Shown piece by piece: positions 26,303-33,898 of a stretch of 64,000 nt of DNA; position 1 is the stretch's first letter, and the number at the start of each line of letters is the position of its first letter. The notes under the pieces are model-generated. The model saw only the letters and a program-made list of their open reading frames with translations, had not been told where the DNA came from and did not search any database. Source of the stretch: Anaeropeptidivorans aminofermentans. GTDB lineage: Bacteria; Bacillota; Clostridia; Lachnospirales; UBA5962. The position numbers and the translations under genes were made by a program. The stretch lies in NCBI RefSeq assembly GCF_940670685.1, contig NZ_OW711693.1, positions 3,038,001 to 3,102,000 of the forward strand, read 5' to 3'.

Positions 26303-27307
26303 TTATTTTTTGCTGGAAGCTCCTGATATGGCACGTTTTGCCTGTTCGCTTTCGTACATGGCCAAAATCTGTTTAAGCATTGTTACAGATGTGGCCTGTA
26401 AAGCATTTTTATATTCTATTATGATTTTTCCTGTTTCTTCGAAGGCTTCCCTGTCTTTTTGCAAAGCATATTTTGATACTACGAGAACTTCCACATTGTT
26501 CATTACAGTATGGAAATCTTCCATATCGTTAAGGCTTGCGGTAAAAAGCTTTTTCTTTGGTATCCCCAAATCGACCAGTACATTTAAAAGACCTTCTGTT
26601 CCGCTGGGGTTTATACATACGATTGCAATATTAAAGGAGCTGTCAAGCTGTCTTATCTGATTGACCACCGAAAGATAAGGGCCGAAATCAAGGGCATATA
26701 TATTTTCTTTTTTAAGCTTGCTTTTTACCTCGGCATAATGGCCTATGGTTGTCATAATAATGTCATATTTTTCAAGCTCCAGGCCTTCCCCGCCTTTTAT
26801 AAGCCTTTCATCGTCAAGCAAAATACCATCTACGTCAAGCTCTACCTCTCTTTGAACATCTTCGATATATTGCTTAAGAGCATAAGGGTTACAGTCTACA
26901 AAAAGGCCTTTCCTTTTTGGCGCGTCGCCCCTAATCATTTCGGCAAAGGCCATGGCAACGACTTCATTGCTGTCAAAGCCCAAAGTGTTTGCCTTCTGAA
27001 AAAGCTCCGATATAATCTCCAGAAGCGTTTCCGTCTGCTTTTGCTTCGCTACATCCATTCCGCCTTTCACAAATGTGCCGGAAGATGCAAAGGTCTCCAC
27101 AATACCTTCTTCTTCAAGCTTCAGATAAGCTCTTGAAATGGTATGCCTATTTACATTTATAAGGTCTGACATCTGTCTTACGCTTGGAAGTTTATCGCCT
27201 ACTGCAAGTTCCCCTGCCAATATTTGATTCTTTATTTGCATATAAATCTGCTCGTGAATAGGAATGCTTACTTTCTTATCCACTCTAACGCCAAAATCTG
27301 CGTTCAT
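26303..27307 (-). CDS. GntR family transcriptional regulator with non-standard effector domain
   Basis: About 334 residues from the ATG at 27307, which follows GGGGG; a frame to 27364 has no ribosome site. Residues about 12-80 form the GntR winged helix (IHEQIYMQIKNQI, LPSVRQMS, NRHTISRAYLKLEEEGIV). The C-terminal 230 residues are neither an aminotransferase fold nor a clear UTRA domain, and look like a Rossmann-type binding domain. It is first in line with the acyl kinase and transacylase, so it probably controls them and perhaps the whole island. Confidence 0.8.
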   Translation of the reverse strand: MNADFGVRVDKKVSIPIHEQIYMQIKNQILAGELAVGDKLPSVRQMSDLINVNRHTISRAYLKLEEEGIVETFASSGTFVKGGMDVAKQKQTETLLEIISELFQKANTLGFDSNEVVAMAFAEMIRGDAPKRKGLFVDCNPYALKQYIEDVQREVELDVDGILLDDERLIKGGEGLELEKYDIIMTTIGHYAEVKSKLKKENIYALDFGPYLSVVNQIRQLDSSFNIAIVCINPSGTEGLLNVLVDLGIPKKKLFTASLNDMEDFHTVMNNVEVLVVSKYALQKDREAFEETGKIIIEYKNALQATSVTMLKQILAMYESEQAKRAISGASSKK

Positions 27308-27866
27308 CCAGTACCCCCACAATCTATATAAAGGCTCAGATATGTAAAATAATATATCCGGCACTATTATTTATACCAGATAATTTAATTAAGTACAACC
27401 TGAATTCTCAATCAGCTTCCATATAAATATCTTAAATCGCCTGATTATACCTATAATCTGGCAAACAGAAGAATAAGATCCGTCTGTCCCTATCAAAGGA
27501 TACAGTAGTTTATAAATATCCTTTGTTTCCCAAAGCTTATACTGGTATATTTATCATGACGATTTTTAACTGAATCTGTTACCACATATTATGCCAGTTA
27601 AGTATCGTTTATGCAATACCTTAACATGGATTTTGTTATCCTACTGATTATTTTTAATTTTTATATACTTTTTAAATATAAAACAAGGCTTTAAATCGAT
27701 AATTTATATGCAAAACTTCTAATTTGTTAGATTTAAGTAATTTCAAATTTTTGCATTATGTAAATTTCCGTAAAAACCAAAAACACAAATCCACACCATT
27801 TAACTATGACAATTTTAATCGAATCTTTCATTATTTTGTCCTGAAACTTATACCAGAATGAAAATT
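27308..27866. other. Long intergenic region upstream of the GntR gene with repeated TATACCAG-like boxes
   Basis: No gene is credible. Boxes resembling TATACCAGA or its complement are at about 27372-27381, 27451-27464, 27539-27551 (TATACTGGTATA, nearly palindromic), 27589-27598 and 27848-27857. A longer direct resemblance, ATGACRATTTT followed by GAATCT, is at 27556 and 27806. These may be operators for the GntR protein. Confidence 0.35.
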
Positions 27867-27911
27867 CCCCATAGATTGTAAAGATGGTTTATATCTTTAC
27901 AATCTATGGGG
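27867..27911. terminator. Terminator after the DUF2225 gene
   Basis: A perfect 19-bp stem (CCCCATAGATTGTAAAGAT and its complement) with a 7-base loop, 35 bases past the stop. The T-tract on the minus strand is short (AATTTTC), but the stem is very stable. Confidence 0.7.
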
Positions 27912-27945
27912 AAACTCTTTTGCCATTGAAATTTACTATATGTAT

Positions 27946-28686
27946 TTACTGTTCTTTTTTCTTTTTTTCTGCCGCTTCGGCTATTTTCTGCCTTAAATCG
28001 TTTTTAAGATCCTCTGCTCTCTTTTTAAGCCTTGGATTAATATTTTGCTCCGCTACAATCTCATATATCCATCTTGAGGATTTTTCATACTCACCGCATA
28101 AATAGTTAATAGCACCTATTAAGTATCTATAAGTATAGTTATCCATTGTGCATATGGGAAATTCCTCCTCGGTATATGCAGCTTCAAAACCTAATGCGGC
28201 AGACTCTAAAAATTTCATTTCTTTTTCTTTATCCCCTAGGTCTCTGAATAACCATGCGGTCTTTAAACATAAATAGGCCTTTTCGCTTTTCAGCGATTCC
28301 TTTATATCGGCACAGAAAAATGCCTGCTTTATCATTGCTAAAGTTTCCTTTGCAGTATAGACTGCAGGATACTTTACCGAAGTGTACTGCTTGCTAAGCT
28401 CAGTAACAAGCTTATCCCTTTGAGCCCTCTTAAGAGTATCAAAAAATATGGCATCGGCGGCGTATCCACATTGGCTGCAGGTGGTTATGTCGTAATACAA
28501 AGGGTCCACAGGCTCATAATAATGCCTTAAATCAATATCCGAACCCACGTTTTTTATTTTTATCTTACGCACTATGGAATGTTTAAAATGGCTTTCGCAA
28601 ACCGGGCAAGTGGCCTCTTTTTCCACTACATATCTCTCATTAATCAGTTCTTCAGCCGTTTTATTGGTTTCACTCAAATTCATCAT
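27946..28686 (-). CDS. DUF2225 family protein with zinc-ribbon cysteines
   Basis: 246 residues. Two CxxC pairs, CPVC near residue 23 and CSQCGY near 64, look like a zinc ribbon. The rest is helical and tetratricopeptide-like, ending in a Lys/Glu-rich tail. The family is conserved in Firmicutes without an agreed function. The ribosome site is weak and two adjacent ATGs are possible starts. It is divergent from the telA-like gene. Confidence 0.75.
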   Translation of the reverse strand: MMNLSETNKTAEELINERYVVEKEATCPVCESHFKHSIVRKIKIKNVGSDIDLRHYYEPVDPLYYDITTCSQCGYAADAIFFDTLKRAQRDKLVTELSKQYTSVKYPAVYTAKETLAMIKQAFFCADIKESLKSEKAYLCLKTAWLFRDLGDKEKEMKFLESAALGFEAAYTEEEFPICTMDNYTYRYLIGAINYLCGEYEKSSRWIYEIVAEQNINPRLKKRAEDLKNDLRQKIAEAAEKKKKEQ

Positions 28687-28992
28687 TCCTTTAATGGTAT
28701 ATTAGCAGTCTAATTTCACTGAATAATTATATTATAGCATAAACTTGTTTTTTCTCATACATTTCTTTAAGAATTTCTGTATTTTACGCTAACATACAAA
28801 AAGCATGAATATTAATTTTATATAAATGATGTTGAAAACTTAAAGCGCTTTATCCATCGGTTTTCTTTTATTCTGTACTTCATAAGCATAAAATGATAAA
28901 ATAAATCAATGCCCTTTTATTTCTGATTATTTGCATTTAAAGGGCTTAATTTCCATATATATGGGTAAAATCAACTTAAAGGAGGATATACA
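28687..28992. other. Divergent intergenic region between DUF2225 and telA-like genes
   Basis: A TATAAT on the minus strand at 28731-28736, preceded by TATGC, could be an extended -10 for the DUF2225 gene. No -35 was convincing. The plus-strand gene has a clear AAAGGAGG ribosome site at about 28978. No repeat family member is here. Confidence 0.35.
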
Positions 28993-30129
28993 ATGGAAGA
29001 GATTAAATTAGAACTTTCCCCGGGTCCGGAGCTTGTGCCAAATACATTGAATTCTATTGAAAAGGAAGCGAAAACCGAAAGCAACGCCCTCTCTTTTGAA
29101 GGCCTCACTGAAGAAGAAAAAAATGCCGTAAAAGAATTTTCCACTAAAATAGACATTACAAACAGCAGTCAGATAATAACCTACGGAGCCTCCGCTCAAA
29201 ATAAAATCGCACAGTTTTCAGACTCGGTTCTTAGAAACGTAAAAACAAAGGACCTTGGTGAAGCAGGAAAGCTTATTTCTAACCTTGTAGTTGAAATTCA
29301 AAATTTTGATGCCACAGGAGAAGAAAAGAAAGGCTTTTTCAGCTTTTTATCAGGAGCAAAGAAGACCATGGATAGAATGGTTGCAAATTTTAACAAGGCG
29401 GAAACAAATATAGATAAAATATCCGATAATCTTGAAAATCATCGCCGCCAGCTTCTTAAGGACATTGAATTATATGATTTGATGTTTGAAAACAATTACG
29501 TATATTTTAAAGAGCTTAATTTATATATTGTAGCCGGTAAAGAAAAGCTTAGAGAAATCAATGAAGAAGTAATCCCTGCTTTAAGGGCAAAAGCCGAAGC
29601 AAGCGGAGATGAGGTTGACGCGCAAAAGCTTAATGATATGATAAACGCCGCAAATAGGTTTGAAAAGAAAATCCACGACCTTATGCTAAGCCGTACAATT
29701 TCTTTGCAGATGGCCCCCCAAATAAGACTTCTGCAAAATAATGACGCTCAGCTTGCGGATAAAATCCAGTCTTCTATCGTAAATTCCATTCCCCTTTGGA
29801 AAAATCAAATGGTCATTGCCTTAGGCCTTGCCAATTCCAAAGCCGCTTTGGAAACACAAAAGAAAGTTACGGAAACTACCAATGAACTTCTGAGAAAGAA
29901 CAGCGAAATGCTGAAGCAGGGCTCCCTTGAAGTAGCAAAGGAAAGCGAAGAAGGCATCGTATCCATAGATACCATTAAAAAGACAAATCAAGACCTTATA
30001 GACACCATAAACGGCATTCTTGAAATTCAGGAAAAAGGCCGCCAGGATAGAATTGCCGCAGAAGCAGAACTTTATAATATCGAGCAAGAGCTTAAGCAGG
30101 CTCTTCTTGCAACAAAAGCACAGAATTAA
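28993..30129 (+). CDS. TelA-like toxic anion resistance family protein
   Basis: 378 residues, mostly alpha-helical with probable coiled coils throughout (for example 60-160, 190-240 and 290-375) and no membrane segment. It matches the TelA/KlaA family in length and in conserved segments such as FDATGEEKKGFFSFLSG and LIDTINGILEIQ. The family is linked to tellurite resistance and, in Firmicutes, to envelope stress and lantibiotic or nisin tolerance; mechanism is unclear. Start follows AAAGGAGG. It is one of few plus-strand genes and has its own terminator. Confidence 0.82.
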   Translation: MEEIKLELSPGPELVPNTLNSIEKEAKTESNALSFEGLTEEEKNAVKEFSTKIDITNSSQIITYGASAQNKIAQFSDSVLRNVKTKDLGEAGKLISNLVVEIQNFDATGEEKKGFFSFLSGAKKTMDRMVANFNKAETNIDKISDNLENHRRQLLKDIELYDLMFENNYVYFKELNLYIVAGKEKLREINEEVIPALRAKAEASGDEVDAQKLNDMINAANRFEKKIHDLMLSRTISLQMAPQIRLLQNNDAQLADKIQSSIVNSIPLWKNQMVIALGLANSKAALETQKKVTETTNELLRKNSEMLKQGSLEVAKESEEGIVSIDTIKKTNQDLIDTINGILEIQEKGRQDRIAAEAELYNIEQELKQALLATKAQN

Positions 30130-30186
30130 TATAAATATTTTTAAATGCCTCCGGTATAATTTAATTATCGATTTTATGATTTTAAT

Positions 30187-30223
30187 AAAAGCAGCAAAAG
30201 CCCATGGGCTTTTGCTGCTTTTT
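30187..30223. terminator. Terminator of the telA-like gene
   Basis: A perfect 17-bp stem, AAAAGCAGCAAAAGCCC paired with GGGCTTTTGCTGCTTTT, with a 2-base loop, 57 bases after the stop. Confidence 0.85.
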
Positions 30224-30255
30224 ACTTTTGTTATTATATAATAAATTAAGGCTTA

Positions 30256-30505
30256 TAATAAGTTTAAAGTTAAATGATAACAAAACCCTACATTCCATTT
30301 GACTCAAAAATATATTCTTTCTGAAGAAGATCCGTATTTTTAATCTATTAGCGATAGGTTATATCACTTCTTTGCAAGAAACTACCATACATACTTAGAA
30401 AGCCTTAGCAATTACTTAAAATCAAATATAGTAGATTAAAAAACGGTAATAAAGCAGTATATTCACACAAACTTTTATTACTTCTTCATAATAAATTTAC
30501 CATAA
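30256..30505. repeat. Family A repeats, one degraded and one truncated copy
   Basis: 30256-30390 runs from AAGTTTAAAGTTAAATGATA to ATCACTTCTTTGCAAGAAAC with a degraded centre. 30426-30500 is a short version (TATAGTAGATTAAAAAACGG to ATAAATTTACCATAA) in which the middle is missing and the two arms meet. These fill the rest of the 430-base gap. Confidence 0.6.
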
Positions 30506-30558
30506 TCCTTCACAAACTAATCTTTTAATATTTAATATTATAAGATTTTAAAAAGGAT

Positions 30559-31029
30559 TTAATTCGATTTATTATATTCATCTATCATTTTAACCTTTTT
30601 TGTCCGCCCCATAAGATAATAATAATTTCGCCACTCTGAAACCGATTGCAGAGGAATCTTTATCCCGTTCAAAAGCGTAAAATCTTCTATGTTAGCTTCT
30701 TCAATAGGAAAGTAATAATCCTCTCCTCCAAATACGATGATAAAGCCTGCCATAATATCAAATTCTACCCCGTCTATAATATATTCCAAAAAGTATTTCG
30801 TCTTATATTCATCATTTGGAATTCTTTCTTTGCCTTCTCCTAAGGGAAGAAGTATTTCCTTAACTTTATCCACATCTTTTTCAGAAACCAAAATGTCAAT
30901 ATCGTTAAAGGTATCTGAAATCCCTTTAAAATATAAAAGCAAAGAGGCCCCCACAGCCCAGTTTATTCCTTTATTGTTAAACTCCCGTGCTATTTTTTTA
31001 AGGACTTCAAGTTTATGCGCAATATCCAT
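30559..31029 (-). CDS. Nucleotidyltransferase-fold protein
   Basis: 156 residues. The segment WAVGASLLLYFKG, followed about 10 residues later by DIDILV, is the Gx(G/S)-DxD pattern of the nucleotidyltransferase superfamily, as in DUF6036, AbiEii or aminoglycoside adenylyltransferase-like proteins. A third acidic residue may be the Asp in GVEFDIMAGF. Whether it is catalytic is unknown. The start follows AGGAGG. It is a lone gene with no antitoxin-like partner alongside, so a toxin-antitoxin role is not supported. Confidence 0.65.
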   Translation of the reverse strand: MDIAHKLEVLKKIAREFNNKGINWAVGASLLLYFKGISDTFNDIDILVSEKDVDKVKEILLPLGEGKERIPNDEYKTKYFLEYIIDGVEFDIMAGFIIVFGGEDYYFPIEEANIEDFTLLNGIKIPLQSVSEWRNYYYLMGRTKKVKMIDEYNKSN

Positions 31030-31110
31030 TTTATACCTCCTGAAATAAAGCTATAGAATAGAGTATATCATAAGCATCAGGTTCACTCATGTGTTTTCTT
31101 TTATATATTA

Positions 31111-31136
31111 AAAAAGGCAGCCATAGCTGCCTTTTT
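31111..31136. terminator. Terminator, probably originally that of glmS
   Basis: A perfect palindromic hairpin, AAAAAGGCAGC/GCTGCCTTTTT with a 4-base loop. No plus-strand gene ends before it. Minus-strand transcripts from glmS would reach it only after crossing the IS200 element. Confidence 0.75.
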
Positions 31137-31228
31137 ATTTTATGGCTTAAGCCAGTTGAGCTCGCATAGCGTGCGAAACAAAAAACTACCCGCTATGCGG
31201 GTAGAGGACCAAAAGGTTCTACCACAAG

Positions 31229-31288
31229 AAACACCTTTCCAATAGAATAGTGAGTGTTCAAGCCACTATGCAGAAAGGAAAGGTGTTT
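31229..31288 (+). promoter_or_regulatory. Leader hairpin covering the transposase ribosome site
   Basis: AAACACCTTTCC (31229-31240) is the exact complement of GGAAAGGTGTTT (31277-31288), which contains the ribosome site just before the ATG at 31291. Folding would hide the site. Leader hairpins that repress translation are known for IS200 transposase mRNAs. Confidence 0.75.
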
Positions 31289-31290
31289 CA

Positions 31291-31746
31291 ATGGCAAACC
31301 AACATAATAGTTTGTCCCACACAAAGTGGATGTGCAAATATCACATTGTGTTCACTCCAAAGTATAGACGTAAAATCATCTTCAATCAATATCGAGAGTC
31401 GATTGGGAAAATTCTTCGAGAGTTATGCGGCTACAAAGGCGTAGAACTGATCGAAGGTCACCTGATGCCAGATCATGTGCATATGTTAGTGAGCATTCCA
31501 CCAAAGATCAGCATTTCAAGTTTTATGGGATATCTAAAAGGGAAAAGTGCCCTGATGATTTTCGATCGACATGCAAATTTGAAGTACAAGTTTGGGAATC
31601 GGCATTTTTGGTCAGTTGGCTATTATGTCAGTACGGTAGGACTGAACGAAGCTACCATCCAGAAATACATCAGAGAACAAGAGCAACATGACATTGCTCT
31701 AGATAAGCTGAGTGTCAAAGAATATGAAGACCCCTTTAGGGGTTAG
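31291..31746 (+). CDS. tnpA: IS200-like transposase TnpA (HUH/Y1)
   Basis: 151 residues, full length for the family. The HUH motif is HVHMLVSIPP (His-Val-His), and the catalytic tyrosine is probably the one in ATIQKYIREQ near the C-terminus. The opening KWMCKYHIVFTPKYRRK is typical. It catalyses single-strand transposition via hairpins at the element ends. No tnpB accompanies it. No frameshift is visible, so it could be active. Its codon use and base composition are less AT-biased than the neighbours. Confidence 0.92.
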   Translation: MANQHNSLSHTKWMCKYHIVFTPKYRRKIIFNQYRESIGKILRELCGYKGVELIEGHLMPDHVHMLVSIPPKISISSFMGYLKGKSALMIFDRHANLKYKFGNRHFWSVGYYVSTVGLNEATIQKYIREQEQHDIALDKLSVKEYEDPFRG

Positions 31747-31900
31747 CTGGTAATACAAATAGCCCTTAAGGGCTAAGCAAAAGAGGCAAGGGCATAGGGG
31801 CTTGAACTTAAGTGAAAGCCAGCATCTTGAGATGCTGGCCGGTAACAAGGCCTTACAGGCCTAGCTCAAACCACCCTTTTAAGGGTGGTCATGATTTATG

Positions 31901-32058
31901 TATCGTAAATTTTCATAAAGAAGAAGAACCCAAAGCCTCAAAAACACAGATTTCTTTCGAAAGCATAATGAAATTGCCTTTATACAGAAACAAATAATGA
32001 AGCTTTCATATATAAAATTAAATGAAGGCAATTTTATTACTGTTTTACTTTGAATTTA
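31901..32058. repeat. Family A repeat with altered centre, beside the IS200 element
   Basis: The left part (TATCGTAAATTTTCATAAAG through ACACAGATTTCTTTCGAAAG) and the right tip (ACTGTTTTACTTTGAATTTA) match family A. Between them is an unrelated pair of arms, AAATTGCCTTTA and TGAAGGCAATTTTA, which may act as a glmS terminator. The IS element abuts its left tip. Confidence 0.5.
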
Positions 32059-32064
32059 TTTTAT

Positions 32065-33885
32065 TTATTCCACCGTCACCGACTTCGCCAGGTTCCTCGG
32101 TTTATCCACGTCATTGCCAAGGCCTGAAGCCATGTAATAGGCGAAAAGCTGTTGGGGAATATTGGAAAGAATGGAGCTAAAGAGATAGCTGGTTTTTGGG
32201 ATATAGAATACATCGTCTGCGGTGCTTCCTATAAGCCCGTTATCCTCTGTGGTAATAGCAAATACTTTCGCCCCTCTTGCCTTACATTCTTTAAGGTTTG
32301 AAATGGTTTTTTCAAAAAGCTCTTTTCTCGTAAGGTGGCCTACGATAAGAGTGCTTTCTTCAATGAGGGCTATGGGGCCGTGTTTAAGCTCACCGGCAGG
32401 GTACGGCTCCGAATGGATATAGGCTATTTCTTTAAGCTTTAAAGAGCCTTCAAGACTTATGAGGTAGTCAAGGCCTCTTCCTATGTAAAATACATTTTTA
32501 ACGTTAAGGTATTTATCGGAAAGCTCTTTAAGCTTTCCTGCCTTTTGAAGGACGGTATTCATTTTCTGGGGAAGCTCTTTCAGCTCACTGGCATAACCTC
32601 TGTATTCTTCCATAGAAATTTTATTGAGCTTAAGACCGAAGAAAAGCCCCAGTAAATACATAGCGGCTATTTGGGCGGAAAATGCCTTTGTGCTTGCTAC
32701 GGCAATTTCAGGTCCGGCAACCGTATATAAAACATAGTCTGCTTCTCTTGCGATGGAGCTTCCAACAACATTTACAACCGCAAGGGTCTTTGCCCCTTTT
32801 TCTTTCGCAAGCCTTAATGCAGCAAGAGTATCGGCTGTTTCGCCGGATTGAGACACTACGATAACAAGGGTTTTTTCATCTATAATAGGATTATTGTATC
32901 TGAATTCACTTGCTATGTCGGTAAAAACAGGGATTCTGCAAATACTTTCTATGACGGATTTTCCTATTCCTGCTGCATAAGAAGCCGTGCCGCAGGCGGA
33001 CATATATATTTTGTTGACATTTTCCATATTAAGGTCAATATGGTCTAAAACAATGCCGTCTTCTTTAAGCCTTCCCGAAAAAGTATCCTTAACAACCTTT
33101 GGCTGCTCGTATATTTCTTTTAGCATAAAGTGGTCAAATCCACCCTTTTCAGCAGCTTCAACGTCCCAGTTTACTTTAAATATTTCTTTTTTTACGACAT
33201 TTTTATTCCTGTCGTATACGGTAACCCCATCTTTTTTAACTACGGCTATTTCTCTTTCTTCCAAAAGGTAAATATCCTTTGTGTAGTTTAAAATAGCCGG
33301 CATATCCGAAGCAATGAAATTTTCCCCTTCTGAAAGACCTACCACAAGAGGGCTATCCTTTCTTATGCCTATCAGCATATCCGGGTAGCTGTCGCATATT
33401 ACCCCGAGAGCATAAGAGCCTTCTATTTTATCTACAGCCTTTATTACGGCGTCTAAAAACTCCATTCCCAATTTTAAATAAAAATCGATTAAATGAGCCA
33501 CCGTTTCCGTATCCGTTTCGGAAACAAATTTATAACCTTTTTCTTCAAGCTCTTCTTTCAGATAAAGATAGTTTTCTATGATTCCGTTATGAACAACCGC
33601 CACAGAAGAGCCTTGGCTTAAATGGGGGTGGCTGTTAATATCCGAAGGTGCGCCGTGGGTTGCCCATCTGGTATGGCCAATGCCCAAAGAGCCTTCAAGG
33701 CTTTTGTTTTCAAGAATTTCTTCAAGAGCCTTAAGCCTTCCCTTTGTTTTCACTATATTTATATTGTCATTATGAAGAACCGCCACTCCGGCCGAATCAT
33801 ATCCTCTGTATTCAAGCTTTGAAAGCCCGTGCAAAAGTACCGGAACTGCCTTTTTATCGCCTATGTAACCAACTATCCCGCACAT
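32065..33885 (-). CDS. glmS: Glutamine--fructose-6-phosphate aminotransferase (isomerizing)
   Basis: 606 residues, full length. The mature N-terminus begins with Cys2 (MCGIVGYIG), the nucleophile of the glutaminase domain, and two SIS sugar-isomerase domains follow (SACGTASYAAG near 300; IGRGLDY near 470). It ends in the conserved KSVTVE. It makes glucosamine-6-phosphate, the first step toward UDP-GlcNAc. It lies 13 bases after glmM and is co-transcribed with it. No glmS ribozyme can fit in that gap, so that feedback control is absent here. Confidence 0.97.
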   Translation of the reverse strand: MCGIVGYIGDKKAVPVLLHGLSKLEYRGYDSAGVAVLHNDNINIVKTKGRLKALEEILENKSLEGSLGIGHTRWATHGAPSDINSHPHLSQGSSVAVVHNGIIENYLYLKEELEEKGYKFVSETDTETVAHLIDFYLKLGMEFLDAVIKAVDKIEGSYALGVICDSYPDMLIGIRKDSPLVVGLSEGENFIASDMPAILNYTKDIYLLEEREIAVVKKDGVTVYDRNKNVVKKEIFKVNWDVEAAEKGGFDHFMLKEIYEQPKVVKDTFSGRLKEDGIVLDHIDLNMENVNKIYMSACGTASYAAGIGKSVIESICRIPVFTDIASEFRYNNPIIDEKTLVIVVSQSGETADTLAALRLAKEKGAKTLAVVNVVGSSIAREADYVLYTVAGPEIAVASTKAFSAQIAAMYLLGLFFGLKLNKISMEEYRGYASELKELPQKMNTVLQKAGKLKELSDKYLNVKNVFYIGRGLDYLISLEGSLKLKEIAYIHSEPYPAGELKHGPIALIEESTLIVGHLTRKELFEKTISNLKECKARGAKVFAITTEDNGLIGSTADDVFYIPKTSYLFSSILSNIPQQLFAYYMASGLGNDVDKPRNLAKSVTVE

Positions 33886-33898
33886 ATTATTCCCCCAG

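Larger units (their letters stand above)
31137..31892 (+). mobile_element. IS200-type insertion sequence (IS200/IS605 family), apparently complete
   Basis: One transposase gene with hairpins near both ends: CTACCCGC/GCGGGTAG at 31186-31204 on the left; on the right AGCCCTTAAGGGCT (31761-31774), GCCAGCATC/GATGCTGGC (31818-31839) and ACCACCC/GGGTGGT (31870-31889). This family has no terminal inverted repeats or target duplication, so the edges are approximate. It lies between glmS and the hairpin at 31111. Confidence 0.8.

Noticed and set aside
30559-31029. Toxin-antitoxin pair based on the nucleotidyltransferase-like protein
   Set aside because: No partner gene of suitable size adjoins it; neighbours are repeats and an IS element.
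33886-33898. Possible glmS ribozyme upstream of glmS
   Set aside because: Only 13 bases separate glmM and glmS, far too short for the ribozyme, and no core was seen elsewhere.
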